Assembly: GCF_002836415.1 (NCBI RefSeq) | Contig: NZ_PJBP01000183.1 | Location: forward strand, 1-64,000 | Length of the DNA stretch: 64,000 nt | Source: Psychromonas sp. MB-3u-54 | GTDB lineage: Bacteria; Pseudomonadota; Gammaproteobacteria; Enterobacterales; Psychromonadaceae | Reading direction: 5' to 3' | In this document: positions 48,895 through 57,500 of the stretch, piece by piece | Numbering within the stretch: position 1 is the first letter of the stretch | How the letters are laid out: the number at the start of each line of letters is the position of its first letter | The notes under the pieces: generated by a model | What the model was told of the DNA's origin: nothing | Databases searched by the model: none | Seen by the model: the letters and a program-made list of their open reading frames with translations, nothing else | Program-made: the position numbers and the translations under genes

Positions 48895-49780
48895 GATAAC
48901 CTTCCTCACCGGGTCCCGGATTTGCCTGCCTGCGTTTAAAAAGCAAATCTGCAGGGCTGTCTTGAATGCCCTGCAGGGTTGTCTGCAGCGTGCTGGTGAG
49001 AATATCAAGATCGCTTAAAAGCTGGTTCAATGCACTAAAGTTCGCGCGTATTCCCCGGGTCATTTCCTGACTAAGGCCGGTGGTGTTTTTTTCAATATTA
49101 TCAGCCATGCGCTTGATACTTATTGAGGCTGCAGTAATTTTTTCAGAGGTTGCAGCTATCTGGTTCTCCATCACGATGCCATTATCAATCAGAGTGCGAA
49201 TAGCGCTTAATTGTACGCGCAAATCTTTAACCAGTTCTTTACTTTCAAAGAGCAGCAGTTCAACATTATTTATATTTTCATCTCCGAGTAAGCGGTTGAT
49301 GTTTTCCAGTGTTTCAATCGATTTTTCTGCTAATTGACTCAAAGATTGATCAATTCGTCTTAATGTTGACGGTCTTGACGGGATGATGGGTATGGTATTA
49401 TTTATCCTCTTTAATAATGGGGCATGTTTGTCTATGCCTTGCAGCTCGACATAGGCAAGCCCGGTAATACCGTAAAAATTGAGCGCCGCAGTGGTATCCG
49501 TCTTGATAGCTGTGTCCTGCTTTATTTTGATCAGTAATTCCACCACTTCCGAGTTATCTGCTTTAAGTCCAATTTTTACCACCCAACCAACGTCCACGCC
49601 TCGATATTTAACCGTGGCATCGGTGTTCAAACCTGCAACGGATTCTGATAAATGCACCAGGTAAGTATCATAGCTTTGTTGTCCGTGTTGCCTTGTCAAC
49701 CAGAAGGTAATACTTAATAAGGCCGTCGTCAGGATAACCACAAAGAGTCCGACAATGGTGTAATTTATTTTACTTTCCAT
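48884..49780 (-). CDS. MCE-domain (MlaD-like) protein
   Basis: About 298 residues from ATG 49780 (AAGGA six bases upstream). One N-terminal membrane anchor (IVGLFVVILTTALLSITFWL), an MCE domain (LNTDATVKYRGVDVGWV, YGITGLAYVELQG) and a long C-terminal helical part. It is the periplasmic lipid-binding component of a Mla/Pqi-like ABC system. Its start overlaps the ATPase gene and its end overlaps the lipoprotein gene. No separate mlaBC genes are present, so this is a four-gene variant rather than the canonical mlaFEDCB operon. Confidence 0.9.
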   Translation of the reverse strand: MESKINYTIVGLFVVILTTALLSITFWLTRQHGQQSYDTYLVHLSESVAGLNTDATVKYRGVDVGWVVKIGLKADNSEVVELLIKIKQDTAIKTDTTAALNFYGITGLAYVELQGIDKHAPLLKRINNTIPIIPSRPSTLRRIDQSLSQLAEKSIETLENINRLLGDENINNVELLLFESKELVKDLRVQLSAIRTLIDNGIVMENQIAATSEKITAASISIKRMADNIEKNTTGLSQEMTRGIRANFSALNQLLSDLDILTSTLQTTLQGIQDSPADLLFKRRQANPGPGEEGYHEK

Positions 49781-50534
49781 GACCATTCCTTAAGCGCCCG
49801 CGGGCTCCTCGAAAGAACTGCTCGATGACCGGATCAGGCAGCTGTATGACCTCCTTCAGAGTACCTTCCGCAATCACTTTTTTATTTGCCAGTACGGCAA
49901 AACGATCCACAATGGTCCAGATGGAGTCAAGATCATGAGTCACCATCACAATAGTAAGATCCAGCATATTGCGTAATTCAACAATCAAATGGTCAAATTC
50001 TTCAGCACCAATAGGATCCAGTCCGGAAGTGGGCTCATCTAAAAATAATAAGCGTGGATCCATCGCCAGAGCTCTCGCCAATGATGCGCGCTTGACCATG
50101 CCGCCGCTTAACTGAGCAGGGTAGAGATCGGCACTGTGGTAAGGAAGGCCGACCAGATTTAACTTCATATGGACAATCTCTTTAATCAGTTTTGCCGGTA
50201 GACTTGTATACTCCTTGAGACTGATTGCCACATTTTCCATTACCGTCAGTGAAGAATAAAGTGCCCCTTGTTGAAAAAGGACACCCCACTGACCCCGCAG
50301 CTCGGCAGCTTCAGCTTGGCTTATATTGACTAAATCATAACCGAGTACCTGTATTTTTCCCGATGCAGGCCGTAACAACATGATCATCTCTTTCATTAAT
50401 GTCGATTTTCCGGAACCGCTGCCGCCGAGCAGGCCATAGATTTCACCGTGTTGAACGCTCAAACTAATACCGTTATGAACCACCTTATCAGCAAACCTAG
50501 TCACTACATTATCAACACGGATAACGTGGCTCAT
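49770..50534 (-). CDS. ABC transporter ATPase (MlaF-like)
   Basis: 254 residues. Walker A GGSGSGKST, Q-loop FQQGALYSSLTV, signature LSGGMVKRASLARALA, Walker B LLFLDEPTSGLDP and His switch VTHDLDS. The sequence GALYSSLTVMENVA and GMVKRA are typical of MlaF-type lipid transport ATPases. It overlaps the permease gene by four bases. Confidence 0.92.
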   Translation of the reverse strand: MSHVIRVDNVVTRFADKVVHNGISLSVQHGEIYGLLGGSGSGKSTLMKEMIMLLRPASGKIQVLGYDLVNISQAEAAELRGQWGVLFQQGALYSSLTVMENVAISLKEYTSLPAKLIKEIVHMKLNLVGLPYHSADLYPAQLSGGMVKRASLARALAMDPRLLFLDEPTSGLDPIGAEEFDHLIVELRNMLDLTIVMVTHDLDSIWTIVDRFAVLANKKVIAEGTLKEVIQLPDPVIEQFFRGARGRLRNGHGK

Positions 50535-51685
50535 AGTCCGAGCTCGCTAAAGATAACGGAAAAAAGTGCATCACAGGCAATGACCAGAAAAATAGCGTTG
50601 ACCACACTGATTGTCGTGTAACGGCCAAGACTTTCCGTATTGCTGGAAACCTGAAACCCGCGAAAGCAGCCGGTGACGGCGATTAACCAGGCAAAGAAAG
50701 GGCCTTTAAAAATCCCTATCCAGACGTGTTTTATATCGAGTACATTTGGCAGACGATGAATGAATTCGGCATAGGAAATATTGAGGTGGATATTAGACAC
50801 AACCATGCCTCCCGCAATACCAATAACATCCGCAAATAATATCAGCAGGGGCATAACAATCATTAAAGCAATAATGCGCGGCAGAACAAGAAAGCGATGC
50901 GGATCGAAGCCCATGGTACGCATCGCGCTAATCTCTTCTGTAATAATCATCGCGCCAAGTTGCGCGGTATAGGATGAGCCGGTTCTGCCGGCGACAACTA
51001 TCGCTGTGATCAGCGGGGCGAGCTCTCTGGTAATCGAAATGCCTATCATATCGACGATAAAAACATTGGCGCCAAACTTCTGCAGCTGTAATGCGCTCTG
51101 ATAGGTTATCACCACACCAATCAGGCAACTTGTCAGGGCAACAATAGGCAGCGCACGAACACCCGCTTCTTCGATATTTTTGACAATGGATGCATAGCGG
51201 ATGGATGCTGGATGCCGTAGAGAGGAAAGTAGGGCGGCTGAATGCTCACCGATAAAGCTCAGAAAATCGTTAATATCCTGCCGTAAATTTTCCACAGACT
51301 GGCCAATATGAGTGAAGGGGAGCAGCATTTGAGGTAATAAGCCGGATTTTGACTTCGCTTGCTGTGAAACATGCGCATTCAATAACTGATAAAGATTTTG
51401 ATACTCAGCTCCTGCACCGGTCAGTTCGATGGTGCAGTGCTGTAACTTGAGCAAATCATGGTAATGGATATAAAGCATTATACCGGCAGAATCTACCTTT
51501 CCTACGCCTGACACATCCCATTCTACGGACATATTAAAAAGGGAATCGGCCTCTTTTTCTAAATATTTCAGCACATCTTTAAGAGATTTAGCCGTCCAGT
51601 CACCCTGACATCGAAATAATATCGCGCCAGCAGTGACTTGAATCTTCTCAATCTGAGCCTGTTGTCGTTTCAAATAGGTATCCAT
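50531..51685 (-). CDS. MlaE-like permease with N-terminal STAS-like domain
   Basis: 384 residues. The first about 120 residues resemble a STAS domain (VEWDVSGVGKVDSAGIMLYI), as MlaB has, here fused to the permease. The MlaE permease part follows (GVRALPIVALTSCLIGVVITYQ, GRTGSSYTAQLGAMIITEEISAMRTMGFDP). First gene of the four-gene lipid transport operon. The fused STAS explains the absence of a separate mlaB. Confidence 0.92.
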   Translation of the reverse strand: MDTYLKRQQAQIEKIQVTAGAILFRCQGDWTAKSLKDVLKYLEKEADSLFNMSVEWDVSGVGKVDSAGIMLYIHYHDLLKLQHCTIELTGAGAEYQNLYQLLNAHVSQQAKSKSGLLPQMLLPFTHIGQSVENLRQDINDFLSFIGEHSAALLSSLRHPASIRYASIVKNIEEAGVRALPIVALTSCLIGVVITYQSALQLQKFGANVFIVDMIGISITRELAPLITAIVVAGRTGSSYTAQLGAMIITEEISAMRTMGFDPHRFLVLPRIIALMIVMPLLILFADVIGIAGGMVVSNIHLNISYAEFIHRLPNVLDIKHVWIGIFKGPFFAWLIAVTGCFRGFQVSSNTESLGRYTTISVVNAIFLVIACDALFSVIFSELGL

Positions 51686-52112
51686 TTAATATCAATCACT
51701 TTTATCCGTGACCGCTGTCAAGCAGCCACCCTGCAAGAACATAATGCTTTGTGTTTGAGTATAGTAAGAATAAAAATGGGTTACCCAAAAAAGGTGCAAT
51801 ATTTGCGAAGCATTTTGGATCGCTAATAATGCTGCCCGTTGTTTAATTTTGAATACGTCTATCGGTGGTTGGTTTTTTGAGCCATTGGCAGCTTTTAATA
51901 ACAGCAATATTAAGAGCGTTATTATTTTTGCAGGTCATAAGTTAAACAAATGGCGCAAGGGTGACGCGGGATCAGTGATTCAGGGCTGTCTATAGGCGAG
52001 TTAGGCGGTTTAATTTTAACTATCCGGTTATGACTTAGATTGTTTTAGTATTTCCTTTGTAATGACCGATAGAAAGATAATATCCCCTCCCACAGTTGAG
52101 CAAGGAATTCGA
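51686..52112. other. Divergent intergenic region
   Basis: No supported gene; it must carry promoters for the lipid transport operon (minus) and the small membrane protein (plus). AAGGA at 52102 is the ribosome site of the latter. Confidence 0.4.
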
Positions 52113-52277
52113 ATGCAGTCTAAAAATTTACTTATTATGGCGATTTTATCTTGTATCGCATTTTCAATTATAAGCTCGGGTTTACTGTCCACTTTATTTG
52201 ATCTCGGTGCTTTTGTATTACTTGGCTATATTTTATTCACTCAAAAAAAGGGCGCTAAAGAGCGTGCCGAAAAGTAG
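52113..52277 (+). CDS. Small membrane protein, 54 residues
   Basis: From ATG 52113 (AAGGA seven bases upstream), two hydrophobic segments (LLIMAILSCIAFSIISSGLL; FDLGAFVLLGYILF) and a basic tail (KKGAKERAEK). An upstream in-frame ATG at 52062 is possible. No known family recognised. Convergent with the YeiH gene. Confidence 0.55.
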   Translation: MQSKNLLIMAILSCIAFSIISSGLLSTLFDLGAFVLLGYILFTQKKGAKERAEK

Positions 52278-52315
52278 CGCCTGTTTGTTTTGAAAAATAT
52301 TCAAAGCATTGCGTT

Positions 52316-53263
52316 TTACATTATTAACTGAATATAAGCCAGTGAGCCCGTTGCGGTTATTATCCACAGAAGAACCCCTAAAACCATGGGTTTAGCTCCT
52401 GCCGATTTGATTTTATTAAAGCTGATCGCAGCACCGATTAAAAATAAACTCAGCACCAGAAAACGTTTAGAAACTGAAAAAAAAATTTCATAGAGAGAGG
52501 AAAATTGCGGTAAATAATAAGCGACCAGTATCGACAGGCAGTAGAATAAAATAAAGCTTGGAATTGTGATTTTCTTATTATCTCCTTTAAAAAGCAGGGC
52601 GCTAATAAAGGCAACGGGAATGATCCATAAGGCGCGTGCCAGTTTTAGCGTGGTCGCGATTAACAATGACTGATCACCATAGGCCGAAGCCGCGCCAACA
52701 ACCGACGATGTATCATGGATTGCGATTGCACACCAAACCCCAAAGGCATGTTGCGTCATACTCAGTAAATGGCCGATAAAGGGAAATAAAAATAATGCCA
52801 CTGAATTAAGCAGAAAAACCGTGGCCAGTGCAATGGAGGTTTGATCCTTGCTCGCATTAATGGCCGGCGCGACCGCTGCAATGGCACTACCGCCACAAAT
52901 TGCCGTACCCGATGAAATTAAATACCCGGTTTTTGAATTGATTCCTAAGCGTTTAGTCAGCAGCCAGCCAATGATCAAAGTACTCAGCAGTGACAATACA
53001 ATCAGGCCAAAAGCCTCTTTGCTGGCGGTAATGGCCTGGTCTAAATTAATCCCAAATCCTAACCCGATGATTGAATAGGCTAATAGTTTTTTGGTTAATA
53101 AGTTCATATTTATCTGTTTAGGGACTAATCCAAGCATCGCCAGCGTAAAGCCGAGAAGTAATGCAATGGGGGACGAAATCAGCGGTGATAAACATAAAAT
53201 GGCGGCAGCAATAAAAATCAGATTCTGTTTTTTCCATTTTTCATTATTTAATAACTTTTCCAT
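52316..53263 (-). CDS. YeiH family (UPF0324) membrane transporter
   Basis: 315 residues, about ten membrane segments. Landmarks: SGTAICGGSAIAAVAPAI, AIHDTSSVVGAASAYGD and FLIGAAISFNKIK. The family is annotated as a putative sulfate exporter; the actual substrate is not established. No LysR regulator (often adjacent) is seen here. Confidence 0.88.
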   Translation of the reverse strand: MEKLLNNEKWKKQNLIFIAAAILCLSPLISSPIALLLGFTLAMLGLVPKQINMNLLTKKLLAYSIIGLGFGINLDQAITASKEAFGLIVLSLLSTLIIGWLLTKRLGINSKTGYLISSGTAICGGSAIAAVAPAINASKDQTSIALATVFLLNSVALFLFPFIGHLLSMTQHAFGVWCAIAIHDTSSVVGAASAYGDQSLLIATTLKLARALWIIPVAFISALLFKGDNKKITIPSFILFYCLSILVAYYLPQFSSLYEIFFSVSKRFLVLSLFLIGAAISFNKIKSAGAKPMVLGVLLWIITATGSLAYIQLIM

Positions 53264-53349
53264 GTGCGCTTCCAGTATTAAAATCTAATCGGTTATAAAT
53301 AAATGTCTGAGTTCAGTGTATTAGAGCAATGTTATCAGTTTTATCAATG

Positions 53350-53473
53350 AGCTTCGAGCTTCGAGCTTCGATCTTTCGAGCTTCGAGTTTTCGAGCTGAG
53401 AGTTTCGAGCTGAGAGCTGAGAGCTGAGAGCTGAGAGCTGAGAGCTGAGAGTTTCGAGCTTCGAGCTGACAGC
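53350..53473. repeat. Heptamer tandem repeats upstream of pfaR
   Basis: Blocks of GAGCTTC and about seven consecutive GAGCTGA units. Simple-sequence arrays of this type are prone to slippage. The rest of the gap 53264-53625 holds no gene. Confidence 0.9.
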
Positions 53474-53625
53474 TTTCCCACTTTCCCAGCTTTCCTCGAT
53501 TATTTTCACCGTTATTCAGCCTTGAAAATTATTTAGTATCGGGTGATTGTGTAGGGGCTGATACCTGTGTATATTGTTCACCTGCCAACCTTCAACAGAT
53601 TGATTTAAAAAATGAAGCAATTTTA

Positions 53626-54435
53626 ATGTCTAAGCAGCATAAAAACGCAACCACCACTAAAGAGATGCGTGTTTTTATATTTGAATCGGATTTGTCCACG
53701 GCAAAATTATCCCGCCTTTTGAATGTTTCTGAAGCGACGGTACGTAAATGGCGTAAACGTCAGAATTGTGCCGATCTTCCTCATACTCCCAAGCAATTAA
53801 ATACAACCCTAACAGTCGCTCAGGAATATGTTGTTGTCCAACTGCGCATCCGTTTGCTGTTGTCACTGGATCAGTTACTGAGCGTGTGTAAAGAATTTAT
53901 CAACGACAATACATCTCGTGCCGGATTACAACGCTGCTTAAAAAGACATGGTGTATCGCGCCTTGCAGACATGGAACCCACACCTAATGATTTAGTGCAT
54001 GTGGTTGTCGATATTGAAGAAAATCAATCTAATATGGTGTTCAGTTCAAAGATATCTCCGCAGGCTATGACCGATGTACTCAATCAACTGCGGGAAAAAG
54101 AGTTAACCATTGATAATTTAAACAGCCCGCTCACGGATCATGCGCTTAATGCACAGTCAACCAGTCTTAACTGTCTGGATGTGGTGCAGGTGAATGTCAC
54201 TACCTTGCCCGAATTTGTCAATCAAACTGAAAATTATCGCCTTCTGGTGGCCAATGATCCAAGCGGTAGCTGGGTTTATGTTGACCTCTATTGCGATCAG
54301 GAAATAAACGCGGCCCGACGATATATGAAACATGTGTTAACTAAAGGGCCGTTTCACATTCGCCGCGTACTGGCGGCTAATTACAATGAATTTTTAAGTC
54401 ATTTTCGGTTGTTAGATGACAACACGAAAAAATAA
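53626..54435 (+). CDS. pfaR: PfaR, regulator of the PUFA synthase genes; transposase-like
   Basis: 269 residues, located 90 bp before pfaA as in other marine pfa clusters, where PfaR is known to activate pfaA expression. N-terminal helix-turn-helix of IS481/IS3 type (LSTAKLSRLLNVSEATVRKW). The middle resembles an RNase H-like DDE core: LDVVQVNVTTLPEF, YRLLVANDPSGSWVYVDLY and RRVLAANYNEFLSHF. At the two recognisable catalytic positions the acidic residues are replaced (Asn 190 in VQVNV; Ala 251 in LAANYNEF where transposases have DNGxEF). The final Glu region is absent. It therefore looks like a domesticated, catalytically dead transposase. ATG 53626 has only a weak ribosome site (GAAG). Confidence 0.85.
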   Translation: MSKQHKNATTTKEMRVFIFESDLSTAKLSRLLNVSEATVRKWRKRQNCADLPHTPKQLNTTLTVAQEYVVVQLRIRLLLSLDQLLSVCKEFINDNTSRAGLQRCLKRHGVSRLADMEPTPNDLVHVVVDIEENQSNMVFSSKISPQAMTDVLNQLREKELTIDNLNSPLTDHALNAQSTSLNCLDVVQVNVTTLPEFVNQTENYRLLVANDPSGSWVYVDLYCDQEINAARRYMKHVLTKGPFHIRRVLAANYNEFLSHFRLLDDNTKK

Positions 54436-54525
54436 ATAGGTCACTGCGCAATAACAGAACCCGTTTTCTATGTGCAGAAAAGTGACAGATAATAACAATG
54501 ACTAACGCAACAGCGGAGTAATAAA

Positions 54526-57500
54526 ATGTCTACAGAGCAAACCCAGAACAACGACGATATGGCCGAAGAAGAGCAGTTAAGTTCACGGATGCAGGAATGT
54601 CCTATCGCGATTGTTGGTATGTCTTCGGTTTTTGCCGAGAGCAAAAATCTTGACCAATTTTGGGATAACATTGTTGAGTCAGTGAACGGCATTAGGGATA
54701 TACCCGAAGATCGTTGGGCGATTGATGATTATTACTCTGCCGATAAAAAAGCGGCGGATAAAACCTACTGCAAACGCGGCGGTTTTTTACCTGAAGTTGA
54801 TTTTGATCCGATGGAATTTGGTTTGCCGCCGAATTTGTTAGAACTGACCGATATTACTCAGTTGATGTCTTTAGTGGTTGCGCGCGATGTACTGGCCGAT
54901 GCCGGCATCTCCGATGAAAACAGTTATGATCGTGATAAAATTGGTATCACTCTTGGAGTTGGCGGGGGCCAGAAACATATCTCGCCCTTAACATCCCGTC
55001 TGCAGGGACCGGTGTTGAATAAGGTATTAAAAGCATCGGGTGTCGATGCTGCCGACCGTAATATGATCATTGAAAAATTCAAAAAAGCCTATATTCCCTG
55101 GGAAGAAAATTCCTTTCCGGGCATGTTGGGTAATGTTATTGCCGGACGTATCGCCAACCGTTTCGATTTTGGCGGCACTAACTGTGTGGTTGATGCTGCC
55201 TGTGCAAGCTCCTTAGCGGCGATTAAAATGGCGGTCTCGGATCTGCTTGAGTATCGCTCGGAGATGATGATCACCGGCGGGGTCTGTTGTGATAACTCCC
55301 CCTTTATGTATATGTCATTCTCAAAAACCCCCGCTTTTACCGATGGGCAAAATATTCGTCCCTTTGATGATCAGTCCAACGGCATGATGATCGGTGAAGG
55401 GGTGGGCATGATAGCGCTGAAACGGCTAGCCGATGCCGAGCGCGATGGCGATAAAATCTATTCCGTTATTAAAGGCATCGGCAGTTCATCCGATGGCCGT
55501 TATAAATCTATTTATGCGCCGAGTCCTGCCGGACAAGTAAAAGCGCTTAAACGTGGCTATGCTGATGCCGGTTTTGATCCCTTAACCTGCGGTTTGATTG
55601 AAGCGCATGGTACCGGCACAAAGGCCGGAGATGCCGCCGAGTTTGCGGGTTTAAACGCGCTCTTTAGTGAAAACAACACACAAAAACAACATATCGCCTT
55701 AGGATCGGTTAAATCACAAATTGGCCATACCAAAGCCGCAGCCGGTACTGCAGGGATAATTAAAGCGTCTTTAGCGCTTTACCATAAAGTGCTGCCGGCA
55801 ACTATCAATGTGGAGCAGCCTAATAAAAACTTGGATATTGAGAACAGCCCGCTGTATATCAATAGTGAAACCCGGCCCTGGATGCCGCGTGCCGATGCGA
55901 TTAAGCGTCGTGCCGGGATCAGTTCCTTTGGTTTTGGTGGTACTAATTTCCATATTGTCCTGGAAGAATATCAAAGCAAACAAAGCGGCCAATACCGTTT
56001 AAATGAAGTGCCGCAAACTATTGTTATCAGCGCAGCCGATAAGGCCACTTTAAAACAAAGTTTAACCACCTGGAAGACGAAACTTGCGGTTAATGAGGAT
56101 TTACAGGCCTATGCATTTAATGCTTTAGTGGTTGAAAATCCATTATCAACACCCGAGCACGAGCTCGCACGTTGTGGTTTTGTGGCTAAAAATGCGCAAC
56201 AAGCAGTGCAATTAATTGAACAGATAATAAAAGAATTTAACCTGAATGACGCAATCGCGTGGTCTAAACCGACGGGCATCTATTACCGTGAAAGCGGGCT
56301 TAAAACACCGGGGAAAGTGGTTGCACTGTTCTCGGGGCAAGGTTCTCAATATGTTAATATGGGCCGTGATTTAAGCTGTAACTTCCCGTCAATGTTAGAC
56401 ACTAATGCATTGATGGATACCCAGTTTAGTGATAACGGTTTGCAGCAGTTGTCAGCCGTTACTTATCCGATCCCTGCCTTTACGGCTGAAAAACGTGTGG
56501 CACAGGAAGAAAACTTACGTTTAACCCAGCACGCTCAGCCTGCAATTGGCGCTTTTAGCGCGGGATTATATAAAACCTTCCAGCAGGCCGGCTTTAAAGC
56601 TGATTTCACTGCCGGTCATAGTTTCGGTGAATTAACCGCTTTATGGGCCGCGGGTGTCTTATCCGAGCATGATTATATGTTACTGGCCCGCAGCCGTGGT
56701 CAGGCAATGGCTGCGCCCGATGATGTAAATTTTGATGCCGGTACTATGATCGCCGTAATAGGTGATCCGGCTCAAGTCGCGCTGGAGATCAAACCGTTTG
56801 CTGGTCTTTCAATTGCCAATTATAACGCTAATAATCAAGTGGTTGTCGCGGGTCCAAGCAGCGAGATAGATGTTGCTTTTGCGCAGCTTAAAGACAAAGG
56901 TTATAAAGTGATCCAGCTGCCTGTTTCTGCGGCTTTTCATACGGAATTGGTAGGACATGCACAAAAGCCTTTTGCCAATGCTATCAACGCCGTTGAATTT
57001 AAATCGCCGGTCATTCCGGTCTTTTCCAATGGCAGTGCAAACGCGCATTCAACGGATGCCGAGGTGATCAAAGCCAGCCTGAAAAAACATATTTTACAAC
57101 CTGTTCATTTTAATGATGAAATTGATAATTTATATGCCGCTGGTGGACGTATCTTTATTGAATTTGGTCCTAAAAATGGTTTAACAGGGTTAGTTGATAA
57201 TATTCTGCAGGATAAATCCGATGTGACTACTATTGCAGTCAATGCCAACCCTAAAAAGTCAGCTGATTTGCAGCTGCGTTTAGCCGCCGTTGAAATGGCC
57301 GTATTAGGGGTGCAGTTGAATAATATTGACCCTTATAACGCGCTACAACGTCCAACAACGCCGCCTAAAAAATCACCTCTGGCAATGAAATTATCCGGTG
57401 CTGCTTATGTCAGTGACAAAACTAAAAAAGCCTTTACGGATGCCTTAAGTGACGGTCAAAAAATCAACTCTCCACAAGCCAACACTGAGCAAGCTAAGGT

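Noticed and set aside
53350-53473. CRISPR or origin iterons
   Set aside because: Seven-base simple repeats without spacers or initiator boxes; no replication gene nearby.
53321-53509. Minus-strand open frame rich in SSQLSA repeats
   Set aside because: It only translates the heptamer array.
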